Source: Spinacia oleracea (lineage: Eukaryota > Streptophyta > Magnoliopsida > Caryophyllales > Amaranthaceae). Taken from it: a DNA stretch of 64,000 bases. Under the pieces are notes generated by a model. That model was not told where the DNA came from. It worked only from the letters and a program-made list of their open reading frames with translations, and did no database searches. A program made the position numbers and the translations under genes. Numbering within the stretch: the stretch's first letter is position 1; every line of letters begins with the position of its first letter. The stretch is from assembly GCF_020520425.1 (NCBI RefSeq), contig NC_079492.1, forward strand, positions 66,083,671 through 66,147,670, in the 5' to 3' direction. Positions 34,909 to 47,774 of the stretch are shown piece after piece.

Positions 34909-35860
34909 CTTCCACGGTCCACGTACCACTACGTTCAAGAGCATCAATTTCCTCTTGCATTGCTTTTCGCCAACCAGGGTGCTTAACGGCTTCTTTAAAA
35001 GAAGTTGGTTCCTTACCTTTTGTAATAGCCATCAAAAAACACATGTGTCTCACAGAAAATTTATTATCTTCAACATAACAAGCTATATGAAAAGGAGTAC
35101 CCGACGGACGTGATTGAGGAGGGACAACAGTTGATGAAGACGGGTCTATATTTTCAGTAATGACAGTATTAGTAACATAACCACACAATTTAGACGACGG
35201 GATTTTCGTACGATGACCACGGCCAAGAGCAGACTCGTCTACACTCCCCCTTAAGTTTAAGGGCACTGAAAGAATTCTCTCATCGTCGATCAATTGTTCA
35301 ACTATAACAGTGTCATTACAAATAATACTCTGTCCATTCCCACGCGCACCATCGTGCCCAACATCATGAACTCCCAGCGTCCCTTGCCTGCACATATTAC
35401 TAACTCCACTATTGCCTTTAGCGCTATTATTGCTTTTATTTTCTTGCTGATTTGAATGTTGTAATACTTGGACATCTTGCACATTAGGTGTTACATGCCC
35501 ATTAGATACACTAACTAATGCACCCTCATCAAAAGTGCTAGCAACGTTGTGTTGGAGTTGTAGCCCATCATTCTCATCCTTAGAGCCCGAAATACTCGGT
35601 GTGATAATGCCCTCCATTGCATCGTAAGACTCATCAACCTACACCGGTGGCGATGCAAAATACTTTTCCTATTGCACTCATTTTTAATCGGGAAGTGACT
35701 CGAGATAAGGAAATTGATCCTCAAAATTGTACATCATTACTCACAAAAAACTCATTAGTCCCTAGATCATAGAGACGCCATCCTTTCTTCCCAAATGGAT
35801 AACCAATAAAACAAGATCGGGTTAATAACTTTTTTCTCTCTCTAGGATTTTCTCTCGGTA
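34909..35860 (-). pseudogene. Older copia pol fragment (integrase end to start of RT)
   Basis: Minus strand. The right part reads CFIGYPFGKKGWRLYD and NEFFVSNDVQF, the end of a copia integrase region; the left part reads GKEPTSFKEAVKHPGWRKAM and EEIDALERSGTW, the segment before RT. Between them lies a low-complexity linker. A stop and frame breaks occur near 35620-35740. It is a different family from copia-I. It is cut on the left by the copia-O LTR and on the right by LINE-2, so it is the oldest visible layer. Confidence 0.85.
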
Positions 35861-35902
35861 CCCGTACTCTACACGCGACATCGTCGCCTTTGTAGGAGAG
35901 TC

Positions 35903-37150
35903 ATGGGGAGGAAGAAGGGTGGCAGCAAAGGGAACAGTAACAAGCCACGGGGTCCGACATCCTCGTCGGCGGCCATGAAGCACCGTTCGATGACGGAATT
36001 AGCGGGTATTCCAACTCTGGAGGTAGCGGTTGAGGAGGAGATTTTCACTCCAGTTTCAGGGTTGGCGGAGCTCCGTCGATAATCAGAAGTCAGGCGCCAA
36101 TGTTCTGAGTGGTTAGGAGTGGTGCGAGGTGCTCCGGCCACCGTGGATGCGAAATCCACCAGCTTGCGGGAGGTATGCTCTATTTTTTCTTCAATGTCTG
36201 ATAAATCAGCTGATGTGCCATTAAATGTTGATTCAATGATACATGTTAGTCCTAACTCAGTAAGGATGCCGGATTTTCATAGACCTAGAGTCAAAATTAC
36301 ACAGGATGATATATGTGATGAAATTCAATTTTGGGAATCATCTGTGGTCTGTTTTGTGTTGGGGGAAAATCCACCATCTCATGTAATTGAGGGTTTTGTT
36401 CGACGAATTTGGGGGAAAATGGGTGTAGACAAAGTAGCAGCTCTAGGTAATGGGGTTCATATTGTGCGATTTACTACTCTGGAGAACAGGGACAAGGTGC
36501 TCAATCTAGGGTACCAATATTTTAATAAGAAGCCTTTCATTGTGAAACCATGGGAGAAAACAATGAGTATCAATAAGGATGAAATTCGATCTGTTCCCAT
36601 TTGGATTCAATTCCCACAGTTGAACTTCATGTATTGGGGTGAGAAGAGCCTGTATAAAATTGCAGGGATGGTGGGGAATCCTGTGAAGATGGATCAAGCA
36701 ACCAAGAGAAGAGAGAAGCTGCAATATGCCAGGGTCTTGGTGGAGGTGTGCCTATCACAGGAGTTACCAGAGACAGTGGAGTATGAGAATGTTGATGGAG
36801 AGATGGTTAGCCAGAAGGTGGTGTATGGATGAAAGCCAACAGTTTGTGATGTGTGTAAGGGTATGGGGCATTCCATTGACCAATGCACCAAGAAAACAAA
36901 AGCAGTTTTGAGACCTAAACCTATCCCACATCAAGCACAGAAGGGTGAAGGTGATGGGTTTCAGGTGGTGACAAGGTCCCTTAGGCCAATCAGAACCAAC
37001 AAAGTGCATACACCTACACCTGTTAGAAACTCTTTTATTATACTGGACTGTGAACATGTATCACCAAGGAGCTTAATGGAGGGAGAGTGTGCTGAACAAC
37101 CAGGAGACCATGTTGTACAGGGGATGATTCCCCCTAGCCAACATGGATAG
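35903..37150 (+). pseudogene. LINE-2 ORF1: DUF4283/zinc-knuckle protein
   Basis: One frame from the ATG at 35903 (MGRKKGGSKGN) to 37150, with stops at 36080-36082 (TAA) and 36830-36832 (TGA). DUF4283 core: CDEIQFWESSVVCFVLGENPP, cut here to its first part CDEIQFWESSVVCFVLG; then NRDKVLNLGYQYFNKKPF, IVKPW, VPIWIQFPQLNF. The zinc knuckle CDVCKGMGHSIDQC follows the second stop. It overlaps the ORF2 start by eight bases. RNA-binding partner of ORF2; not functional here. Confidence 0.88.
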
Positions 37151-37282
37151 CATCCTTTGCTGGAACATAAGGGGCCTAAATAAAAAATCAATTGTTCAGC
37201 CTCTTAGAAACAGGAGTCAAGGTTTCAAACCTTGGATCCATGTACATAACTGTTTGTCCTAGTTGGTGTTTTTTTTCTAACA

Positions 37283-40200
37283 CACTACTACAAAACGCAC
37301 GTTTTAGCTACGCTTTTTTAGCCATTTCTCGACGCTACAAGGCATCGAGAAAATTGCTCTCGTCGCTTTCTAAAAGCGTCGAGAAAACTTGAGTCGAGAT
37401 TTTCTTGACGCTTTTTGGCGTCGACAATTATGACGCTTTTTGCAGTCTAGAGTTCTTGTGTTGGCGTCGAGAATTACGACGCATTTAGGCGTCCAGATAT
37501 TCATTTTCCCGCTTCCTCCAACACTAGCCTATTTAATGTTCTTCACGCAGAAAAGCGTCCAAAAGATTATGTTGGCTGGAATATTTAATCTAAATGAACC
37601 CAAATCACCAGATCAAATAGCATCCAAATTTGTTTGTATAAGCTCTTTTTTCCAACTATATGGATGTATGTGTATAGTCAGTTATCACATTCAATGGTGC
37701 TAGCTTAGCTAGTTGTAATTCCTTTAATGCAAGGTTATACCTAATTTAAGAATAATGCAAAAGATTTATTTGTCATAGAAAATTTAGTATCGCAGTAAGG
37801 TATAGGAATTCATAAGAATTGAACTCTAAAACTATATATGAAGCTAGCCAGGAAAACGAGAGTCGTTGCCACTTTAAGGTGGCATTAAAGATAATAACTG
37901 ATAGACATAAAATTGATTTGCAATAGCCCGGTAGGGTGAATATAGAAAGGGATCAGGGGCGGTGCTAGTAAGGGTTCAGTGGGTTCAACTGAACCCTTAC
38001 TAGCTAAACTAAAAATCTGGCAGGTTTTACAAAACAAAACACGGACAAGTATTAGTAAACGCGGAATATGACAAAACAAAAGAGTTGCTGCAGTGGTTTT
38101 TGCTTTTCTAATCATAACAAAGGTCAGGGGATCAAATCCCTTTCCTCCTTATTTTTTTATTTGTTTTTCTAAAACAATATATTTTTTAAACTAATTCCTA
38201 TATAAAGTTACTTTTAAAATATGAAAATTTGCTAACTTTAGCATCTTTTCTTCCCATTTTTTTGCGTCCTAATTAAATTTTAGACTATAAATCGTGTTGC
38301 TAAAATTTTAATGTATCTTATGTATGGTATCAAAAGTACTGTTTAATATTTCGTATTAAAAACATAGCTTGAGTTTGAATTTCGAACCCGTAGTACGAAT
38401 TTTCTGGCACCGCCACTGAAAGGGATACCTTCTCAAGGGACATGTTATCAATCAACAAAGTGATCCTTTGGCTCCTCGTTCCTCTCTCATCTCAATGGAA
38501 AATTCGTTTCATGTGAGTCGTAAAGGAAGAACATTATACGACTCCTCTTTCCGTGATATGCTGAAATTCTCTCTCCTCGGTTTGATGACTTGTAATCTTG
38601 TGTTAGTCATATCTGTCATACATAGGCGTTTAGAAGCAACCACATGAAAAATTGAAACATGTAGCAATGAACAATAACAATAATTTAGTAGAAACCTGAA
38701 ATATAAAGTACAAACGAAAATGGTGTCTATAGCTTTAAAACCATAATTTTTTACTTTAAAATCTTATTATCTTAATGTAATGACTTTATTTAACTCCTTC
38801 TAACTTAGATTGCATTTCAAAGACCTTCTCTAAGAAAGACACAAGCTAAGAATGAAAACATGAAATATACAACTCAAGATTTCTACATATATACTCTGTC
38901 ACAAACTACTCAAGAATTATAAAAAGTAGGCCATTATCAAATTAGATAAAAAAATTGTAAGAGGATTAATAATGAATAGATACAGACAACAAAAACTCAA
39001 TAACCATATAACTAAAAGGAAAACTCCGGCCTTGAAACATTAGAGATGCAAGTACAACGAAGTTTAAAAGGCAAGCTAGACTGCCACTTCCATCTTTAGG
39101 GAGGTAGATCGAACAACCAATCCCTAAAACTATTTTATGCTGCATAATAACCAACTAGTCAAAACAAGAAGAGGACATATGATAATTGATATGTAGGTTT
39201 CAGGAAGGTAGATTGACCTCTGTTGAGTTCATTAGCTTGATTTTTGGGATAATATACTAACATTGCCAACTGAGGATTTATAAAAGCATTATAAAAGAAA
39301 AGAGAGAAATTGAGAATTACATGGCAATGGTATAGGGGAAAGCAACATCCCCAAAATCTAGCCTGAAAATAAATTGAAGAAACAAACTAGTTGGATATCT
39401 GAAATTTACAGAAGAAATATACATAAGAATGTCAGTTCTTCTCAATGAGGCACCAAACATTAATTTACCAGAATTGTAATCTTAATAGATGAAATATGAC
39501 TATGATATTCTCTTAAACCATTAATTTACCCAAATTCGAAAGTAAACCTTAATACACAAATATAAAATTAACAAGAATAGACCAAACTTAGGAACCAGAT
39601 TTCGTCGAATGTAACTGTTTTTTTTTTTTATCATTCATCCGATATTTCTCTACCAAGGAAGAAGGTAAGTCAAGAATCAAGAAAAAACAATCTAAAAATT
39701 GGCAGATTAGAAACCCTAAACTCATATAAAAATAAGAAAAAACTAATTTATCATCCACAGATTTCGAATTGAGTTGTTAGATATAACAACATAGCAAGAA
39801 TAAGATAAAACCTGCAATTCACGCAATCAAAGAACAAAGAGAAAATCGAATTCCTAGTAATACATTCAAGATCTAAAGAAGATAAGAAAAAACTATGATA
39901 AGAGAGCTTGAATAAAGAGAGAGAAATTAATACCTAAAACTTGAGTAAGAAATTTTGACGGAGGACTATGTGTTCATGTCGATCTTAAAGTAGAGAAATG
40001 CTTTTGTTCATTGTAGATCTGGAAGCAGGGAAGTAAGAAAGAGAGACACCGCGCAGTGGTTAGGGTTGAATGGCGACAGTTTTCCCCTAATATTGGACCC
40101 GAGGGATGTAAAGTTTGACCACGTGCGCCTCACATGGCTATTTAGTAAACTCTCAACGCTCATATTCGCCGAGAATATTGGAAGACGCAGCAAGGCGTCG

Positions 40201-40289
40201 AGTCGACGCGCGGACTAATCATGTAGTTCAACGCTCTTCCCTTGGCGTCGAGGCCACGACGTCGTGAAACCACGGTATTTGTAGTAGTG
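37283..40289. mobile_element. CACTA-1: non-autonomous CACTA (En/Spm) element
   Basis: 3,007 bp with terminal inverted repeats CACTACTACAAA at both ends and an exact 3-bp duplication ACA (37280-37282 and 40290-40292). Subterminal parts (37300-37500 and 40180-40270) carry many GCGTCGAGAA-type motifs in both orientations, the usual kind of transposase-binding repeats. No transposase frame. Inserted in LINE-2 ORF2. Between about 38430 and 39990 the sequence is A/T-rich with no recognisable gene. Confidence 0.93.
37954..38418. mobile_element. hAT-type MITE inside CACTA-1
   Basis: 465 bp with terminal inverted repeats CAGGGGCGGTGC and CAGTGGCGGTGCC, and an exact 8-bp duplication AAAGGGAT (37946-37953 and 38419-38426), as made by hAT transposases. 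No coding capacity. Near the left end GGGTTCAGTGGGTTCAACTG and its inverse form a secondary hairpin. Confidence 0.92.
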
Positions 40290-42890
40290 ACATCTCAAAG
40301 CATGCAGGGGGAATGATAGTTATTGGGTGGAACCCAAATTGTTTCACTGCCAATATTGTTTCCATGACTAGCCAGCTCATCCACTGTCAAAATACCACTG
40401 GCAGTAAGAAAACAAGCTTTGACTGCACCTTTGTGTATGCCATGAATGAGGCAAGGGATAAGAGAGTTCTGTGGGAAGATTTGGAGGTGATTGCTAGAAG
40501 TGTTAGAGGTGCTTGGATCTGTATGGGGGATTTTAACAATGTTCTAAATCTGACAGATAGAATAGGTAGCCCTGTAAGACTTGGAGAGGTCCAACCTATG
40601 AGAGATTGCTTCTCAAACTGTGCCATTGCAGATATAAAGACTGCTGGTTGCTTCTATACCTGGACAAATAAGCAAGAAGGTACCCATAGGGTCATGTCAA
40701 AGATTGACAGGGTGGTGGCAAACCAGCCTTGGTTAGACATGTTTAGTGAAGCAGTGGAAAATTTCCTTCCTGAGGGGAGTTTTGACCATTGTCCTGCTAT
40801 CATTCGCACCTACAATCATGATGGATCTCATAAACCTTTCAAGTTCAACAATATGTGGTGTAATTCACCACAGTTTGGTGAGATAGTGGAACAGGCTTGG
40901 AGAGTAGATATTACTGGTTGTGCAATGTTTAGAGTATGTCAGAGATTGAAGCTGCTGAAAAAAGAGTTTCATAAGTTGAACAAAGAGGGTTTCAGTGAAA
41001 TCCATGCTAGAGACACTGCTGCTTTGGCTGATTTGGTGGAAATACAGCAGCAACTCCACCAGAACCCTATGAATTATAACCTCAAAGTAAGAGAAAGAGA
41101 AGCCAGTCTTGTCTACACTTCAGTTCATAAGAACTACTTGGATTTTCTACAGCAGAAAGCCAAGGTGGAATGGTTAGCTACTGGTGATGAAAACACCAAG
41201 ATGTTCCATCAAAGTTTGAAGAAAAGAAGACAAAAAAATGCCATATACTCTATTGTTGATAGCAATGGAACATGGAGAGATGATCCCATGGAGGTGAAAA
41301 ATGCTTTCCTGGATTACTACATGCAGCTGTTAGGCACCACTACTCCTTCCAGAACTCATGTGAACTCTAAAATCATTGCAATGGGACCTGTGCTTAATGA
41401 GAATCACCATATGTTACTTGCTAGAAGTGTAACTGCTGAGGAAGTAAAAGCTGCAATGTTCTCCGTTGGAAATGACAAGTCCCCAGGCATGGATGGATAT
41501 GGTAGCAAGTTCTACAAACAGACATGGGGTATTGTAGGGCCTGAAGTAGTGGAAGCATTGCAAATTTTTTTTGAAAATGGAAAGCTTTTAGGAATCCTGA
41601 ATGCCACATCCATTACTCTTATCCCTAAAACCAACTGTCCTACTACAGTCATGGATTTTAGACCTATTTCCTATTGCCATGTGGTGTACAATTGTATTAC
41701 AAAACTCCTGTGCTCAAGATTGCAACTGATTCTCTCAGATATAATTTCTAAGAACCAGGGAGCTTTCATCTCAGGTAGAAGCATCCTCTACAATGTTCTC
41801 ATCTGTCAGGATTTGGTTAAACATTACACAAGGAAAACAGGGCCTAAAAGCTGTATGATTAAAATTGATAACAAAAAAGCTTATGATACTATTGATTGGT
41901 GCTTTGTGGAAGAGATGCTTAAGCCTTAAAATTCCCTGATCACTTTAGTAAACTCATTCTGGTGTGTTTATCTTCCACCAAGTACACTCTCCTCCTCAAT
42001 GGTAGCCCTCATGGGTTTTTCTCAACCAAGAGAGGACTTAGACAAGGGGATCCTCTCTCCCCCTTGCTCTTTGTTATATGCATGGAGTATCTTTGTCACA
42101 CAATGATGTATATAGGCACTTTGCAACAATTTCAGTTTCACCCAAGATGTTCTAGTTTGGCTCTAAATCACTTGTGCTTTGCTGATGATGTTCTGCTGTT
42201 CTGTAAAGGAGACTACTAGTCTGTTTTTTGCATGATTCAAGGTCTGAATCTATTCTCCCATACCTCTGGCCTGGTGGCAAGTAAAGAAAAAACTGCCATC
42301 TATTGTGTGGGAATGGAAGAAACTGACATTTAGAGGATTGCTTCAGCTTTTGGGTTCTCTTTAGGATCTCTCCCCTTTAGATACCTAGTGGTTCCAATAA
42401 GCTCAAGAAATATTAGAATTGCTGACTGTGAACAACTGGTGGATAAAATTACTGCAAGAATCAGAGTTTGGAAGTCTAGAAATATCTCTTATGCAGGAAG
42501 ATTAGTGTTAATCAATGCTGTGTTAATGAGTATCCATGTCTACTGGGGGAAAATCTTTCTCCTCCCCAAAGCTGTCTTTAAACAAATTACTTCTATCTGT
42601 AGAGCTTTCCTATGGTCAGGTGATGCAAACAGCTCAAGGTATGGGTATGTGAGTTGGGATAACATGTGTGAGACAAAAAAAGCAGGTGGGGTTGGTCTTA
42701 GAAACATTATACAGTGGAACAAAGCAGCAATTGGGAAATTAGTATGGAATGTTGCTCAAAAACAGGACTCACTGTGGGTTAAATGGGTGCATGAGGTGTA
42801 TGTGAAGAATGGGGATTGGTGGGGTTTTGAAGCTCCAAATTCTACAAGTTGGAGTTTCAAATGTATATGCAAGGTTAAAGATGAACTTGT

Positions 42891-44886
42891 TGTAGGGGTT
42901 TTTTTTGTGCAAAAACTTGTTTCCCGTTCTACAAGAGGGGCGGTTCTTTAGAAAACCGTACAATTTTTGTACCTCGAAGGAGTCGCCACCAAACATTGTT
43001 TAAAGTCTCGTTTGGAAAGACCGCAAGTGACTCTATTTTGGATAAGGCCTTGAATCCTTGAAACGGATGGGTGAGATCCGGGCACGGGAACAAAAATGCT
43101 TATTCGGCGAGCTTTAGAAATATTCAAGTACGTTGGCACAACCTTTTTTCGAAAATATACCCTAGATTGGACTATGTGGGTTTGAATTTAGAGCAAATTG
43201 AATCTCTAATTGTATGGTGGTCACTTTGCTTTAAAGATTGATTTAAGGAACCTAAGGCCAGTTTGTCCAAAAATATCTTTGTTAAGCGTGATGTAACCTT
43301 TGTATTTTGTTGTATTTAGCATGTTGGTGATGAAAGCATTAAAGCAAATAAAGTAACATCACAATACTAAATAAAGTGCGGAATTAGTAAATACAAGACC
43401 ACCTAGAAAAGGACTAGGGAGTAGGTCCACATTGCCTAGAAATGGACTAGGCAAGTAAAGATGCGGAATTGAAAGTGCGAAATTGAAATTGCGGTATTGA
43501 AATTGCGGTATTGAAATTGCGGTATTGAAAGTGCGATATTGAAATTGCGGTATTGAAAGGTGCGATATTGAAATTGCAATATTGAAAGGTGAATAATTGA
43601 AATTTGTACTTGGGCACATGAGATTCGAACGCCAAGCGGCTACTTAAAAATAAGTGCTCCCGACACGAATTCAAAGCCAAAAATCTCAACTTGGGAGAGG
43701 TTGCTCAACCCAAATATCCTAGATTTTGCACGTTAAACTTGAACTTGAAAGCTTGAATATTGAAGTTTGAACTTGAAATAATTGAAATTTGAACTTGAAA
43801 TGATCCTAGTTTAGGGAAATAACTATGAATTACCCTAAACATGGTAGGATCTTGAAAATTGAAAACTTGAACTTGTATATTGAAAATGGAGTTTTGAATC
43901 CCAAAAGACTAAACCTTTAAATGTTAAAAGGTGTCATCTTTGATTACCCCATGTTTGAAGGTGATTCTAGTCCAAGAGGTGATTGTAAACAACTTGGACA
44001 TCCTTGAATCTTGAAAATTTGTATTTTGTATTTTGAAAAAGTTTGTATTTTTGGAAAACATGTATGATTGTTGCAAGTGGTGTTTTTTAGTGATTAAAAA
44101 ACACCAACTTGCTAATCATTTAGAAATCAAAGCAACATAGTTGATTAAAATGGGATTCGGATTTACCTAGTTAGTTTTAGGCAAGAGCTCCCAATTGCTT
44201 TTTTGAATTTAGGAATTTTGTATGTGTTTTTGAGGAGTTTTTGAGTTGTATTTTGAGGCATAATGTCGAAATTACGACGTTGTATTGTTTTTCTCCTTCT
44301 CCTTTTCATGCTGAAAATGAGGGGTATTTATAGAAGGAATGGGTGCAAGGCACCAACACACTTACACACGTCAGAGCTGGGCGCTGGTGACGTGGCTTGA
44401 ATGCCGCCAAAGCAAGGACGGGGAATCGTCCTTGTTTCTTCTTGTAGTGTTGTACCTGTTGTACGAATAGTACTAGGTTTGGCGTTTTGTATTTTCTTGG
44501 AGGTTAAGGCATCGTTTAGCGTCTAAAAACAAGCCTTTCTCGGGTTTTTGAATTCCGGTTTTACGGGACGGGGCCCGGCATGCTTGATTTTGTGGGTCGG
44601 CGCCGAATTTGACTTTCCTTATATGATTTTGAGTGGAAAAGGCCTAGTAAAACCAATGGGATGGTCTACTAGATGAGTTTGTACTTGGATTTTGAAATTG
44701 GATTTGGAAAGTTGTATTTTGTACCGAGAACCGAAAGGGGAACGGTCCCGGGGGTTGGATTTTGGATCTTGAATTTTGGAAGAATTCTTAGCAATTGGCA
44801 TTTACGCCTGGAGTTATTCCAATCACCTAATAAGGATAATGGTATCGTCATCATCCCAAAGGGGAGACACAAATTAGGTGTCTACA
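42891..44886 (-). repeat. 3' LTR of Tat-2
   Basis: 1,996 bp; starts TGTAGGGG and ends GTGTCTACA on the plus strand. The 5-bp flank is CTTGT (42886-42890), with its partner out of view. TATAAATA on the minus strand at about 44325-44332. Near the left end it carries GGAGTCGCCA (42981-42990), as in the Tat-1 LTR. Confidence 0.8.
43460..43610. repeat. Minisatellite in Tat-2 LTR
   Basis: About eight units of the type TATTGAAATTGCGG and TATTGAAAGTGCGA (14-18 bp). Confidence 0.85.
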
Positions 44887-44887
44887 G

Positions 44888-44899
44888 AAGCCCCCACTT
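44888..44899 (-). promoter_or_regulatory. Polypurine tract of Tat-2
   Basis: Minus strand AAAGTGGGGGCTTC next to the LTR start TGTAGACACC. Confidence 0.8.
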
Positions 44900-45489
44900 T
44901 GACTGAGCGTTCGGTTAGGAAAGCGCAAGTCAAAGCATTTCGAAAGGGACGGAGAATGATCAAGATGTTCTGCAATCAATACCACTCTTTGTACGCCGGT
45001 ACCTGCATAAAACAGGCGTTAGAAAAAGGATAGAGTCTACCTCGATGCGGTTGGTGATGACTCCGGTTTGTACTTGTACTTTTCCGCCTTCAGTTCCGGA
45101 CGGAGCTTGGCATCGAAAATTTTGAATCTTGAATACCCGGAGTTAATCCGTTGGGGATGTGCTTTTCTGTGGATAATTGCTTTTTGCTGGCCCTTAAAAT
45201 TTGGAATTTTGACTGACTTTCCCGGAGCTTGGGTCCGTTGGGAGTTCAACGCCTGAGTCGTTGTATTTTTTGGACTTTGTATTCTTGAAATATGCATCTG
45301 TTTGTACTTGGAGATACAGGTGTATACCCGTATTTTTGATGGATGGCTTGATGCGATGTTTGATGCTTGGTGCGGAAGACGGTAGCAGCAAAGGACGTGC
45401 ATTTAGCACGGTAGACCGCGCGCGCTGCAGATTCGTGCATTCAGCAGGCAGCGCCGTGCGCTGGGGCGGCGCTTGGCGCGGGGCTGAGC
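44900..45489. other. Upstream region of the first antisense gene
   Basis: No gene. It begins with a block (44887-44945) repeated at 53673-53740. It contains CCCGGAGCTTGGGTCCGTTG (45223-45242), repeated with one change at about 56611. GC content rises before the TATA box. Confidence 0.55.
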
Positions 45490-45497
45490 TATAAAAG
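45490..45497 (+). promoter_or_regulatory. TATA box of the first antisense gene
   Basis: TATAAAAG on the plus strand in a GC-rich context, about 600 bp before the ATG. A 5' untranslated intron is possible (donor ATGTAAGT near 45602). Confidence 0.6.
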
Positions 45498-45794
45498 CTC
45501 CCCTTGCCGTGCCATTTTGAGGCACACTCTCTTGAATTCTTTGCTCTTTTCTCTCAAAGGTCAATTAGGCTCTTCCCTTGATCTTGTTCTTGCCTTATCC
45601 ATGTAAGTATTTCATGTTTTTGCTTATGAAATAACTCTAGGATTGCATGTAGTTTTGATTTTCTCGTACTTTGGAATGATGCTTGTATGCTTAAGCTTTT
45701 TGAATCTTGTAGAAGACTGTTTGATAGCCACTTGAACTTGAACTGTTTGAACTTGCAGTTTTGAATTTTTGAAAGTTTTCTTGAATGTATATTT

Positions 45795-45980
45795 TTTGTA
45801 TCGGTTTTGGCATGGATAGCCTAGGCGTTGTTGTGGAATTTGTATACCTGCTTTGGCATGGTTAGCCTAGGCGTTGGTGTTGAACTTGTATACCCGCTTT
45901 GGCATGGGTAACCTAGGCGTTGGTGTTGAACTTCTATACCTGCTTTGGCATGGGTAGCCTAGGCGTTGGTGTTGAACTTG
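45795..45980. repeat. 48-bp tandem repeat in the 5' untranslated region
   Basis: Four units of about 47-48 bp built on TTTGGCATGGGTAGCCTAGG followed by CGTTGGTGTTGAACTTG. Confidence 0.85.
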
Positions 45981-47719
45981 TACCTTGAACTAGAGGTCCA
46001 TTGGGGATTCGTCTTGAATTTTTTGACTTTGTTTAGGCTAGTATAGGATAGCCCCCAGTTTAGAATTTTGATACCTTGTACTCCACTTGATTTAGTATGC
46101 CTCGTCACACTCGGAGGAAACTCGCCGAATCGTTGGTAGTTCGAGCTGCTGAGGAGGACGCTTCGGATGAGGAAGCGGCTGCAATAAACGCGCCCAACAG
46201 AGGTATGGTTCCCCGGGATGCGCCTACTTTTAGTGGTGCTAGTTGGAGTCCTTCCGACCTGGTGTTTCGGCCGGAGTGGCACTTGTCTCAGCGGCGTCGC
46301 GCTGGCATGGTGAGTCTTGTATTGTGCTTTGAATTTGTATTTTGTATAGGTTTGTAGTTAACTCGTTCACCTGTAGGCCGATGGAAAGCCGTTTCGTACT
46401 TTCTGGTCCTTGGTGGAGGTTCAGAGAGCTTTTAAAGCTCTTCGTGCTGATGAGGAGGCCATGGAAATTTGGTCGAAGACGGGCCTGACCGACCTCTGGC
46501 GTACCATGGGAGGCTCTTCGAGAAGAAGGGGGATCAAGCCCCGATTGTGGGCTTTGTTGGAGCGGTGGTGGGATACCACCAACACTTTCCACATGGCATG
46601 GGGGAGATCACCATTACCCATTTGAGTTTGCTATGATCACGGGTCTTCCTTTTTCTGAGAGGAACGTGACCTTTGATCCGGAGCTGACGTGGCGCTCTGC
46701 CGCTGCCAGGGACTTGCTTTGCCCTGTTGTTGACTTGTCAGATGACGATGCCCATGCTTCTGTGACGGTGATCGTGGAGGCTATCTGCGGTGTGGGTGTA
46801 TCCGCGGAGCAGAGGGTTAGGCTCTTCCTCTTAGCCTTGGTGAGCAGAGTGATGGTCCCGAGTAGGAACAGTCGGGTGCACATCCGGTTCCTGTCCGTTC
46901 TGGGGGACTTGAGAGCTGTTTCGAGCTATAACTGGCGTGGCTTGGCTTATAGCCACCTTTTGTATGAGATGAAGCGGGCGTCCCGGACTACGGTGGGGAG
47001 TGACTCGAGCATGGCTGCTCTGTGGAGTGTGCTGGAGGCATTTAAGACTCCTTGTACCTTGTACTTGTACTTGTATGCTTGTATTTGAACTTGACTGATG
47101 TTTTGTTTGCTTCTTGAAAGATTTCGATATATGAGCACTTTCCGACTTTGGCGCCGGATCATACTAGAGATGCGGCTTACCCGTATGCTGCCTCTTGGAT
47201 GGGAGCAGTGCGCAGCAGTGTGCCTCTGGCGGCCTCTCACAAAGCTTGGAGAGTCCTACCTGCTGACGAGGTAATATTCTTGTACTGTTGTGCCCTTTTT
47301 GTATTTGTATTTGTGTTGTTGTCTGAGTTGTCTGTTTTGCAGGTGGTATGGCGTCCTTTTGCCAACGCGCTTATACCTGCCTCGGCTGCACGTGCCCATT
47401 TCCTGTCTGGGCGGCAGGTTTTGCTTCCAGGTGTGTACAGCCATATGTGGTACCTAGGGGAGAGAGTGTCCCCTCAGCACAATTCGGGGGAGAGACTTAT
47501 CCCCAAGGACCCACCGGGGTCCATGCTGGCGTTGGATGAAGAGTTGGCCCGGCTCTATGTGGAGGCTAGGGGCGATGCTGTTTGCCGCTCTTGGAGGGAT
47601 TTTGTACATAGGAAGGGGAGCTATGACGACTTCCCGAGGAGGCTGGCTCCACTAGTACGCTTCGTACTGCCGGTGAGCTTTGAACCTTGTATTCTTGTAT
47701 TCTCGTATTCTTGTATTGA

Positions 47720-47758
47720 TTGGATGATTGTATGATTGTATGATTGTATGATTGTATA
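47720..47758. repeat. GATTGTAT microsatellite in an intron of gene A
   Basis: Four or five copies of GATTGTAT (8 bp) before the acceptor TATATAG. Confidence 0.85.
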
Positions 47759-47774
47759 TAGGAGGAGGAGGTTG

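Larger units (their letters stand above)
35861..42890 (+). mobile_element. LINE-2: L1-like retrotransposon, split and truncated
   Basis: Plus strand, ORF1 then ORF2. It is interrupted by CACTA-1 (37283-40289) and cut at 42890 by the Tat-2 LTR, so no poly(A) tail is visible. The left limit is approximate (the 5' untranslated part begins at about 35850-35880, where the copia fragment ends). It carries the same gene pair as LINE-1 on the opposite strand but is a different family by sequence. Confidence 0.9.
37143..42890 (+). pseudogene. LINE-2 ORF2: endonuclease and reverse transcriptase, interrupted
   Basis: Begins MDSILCWNIRGLNKK at 37143, is broken after about 45 codons and by CACTA-1, and resumes at 40290 in the frame of HAGGMIVIGWNPN. 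Endonuclease: GDFNNVL (near 40535) and a DHCPAI motif (near 40790). RT: DFRPISYCHVVYN, AFISGRSILYNVLI, KIDNKKAYDTIDW up to a frame change at about 41910-41950, then KRGLRQGDPLSPLLF and CFADDVLLF (near 42180), with further stops at 42217 and about 42331. The rest (SYAGRLVLINAVL, LWSGDANSSRYGYVSW) is typical of plant L1. The C-terminal zinc region is lost at 42890. Confidence 0.88.

Noticed and set aside
37950..38420. A SINE or Helitron instead of a MITE
   Set aside because: Clear terminal inverted repeats and an 8-bp duplication fit hAT; no pol III boxes or Helitron ends.
43359..43689. Open frames over the Tat-2 LTR minisatellite
   Set aside because: Peptides simply mirror the ATTGAAATTGC repeat.
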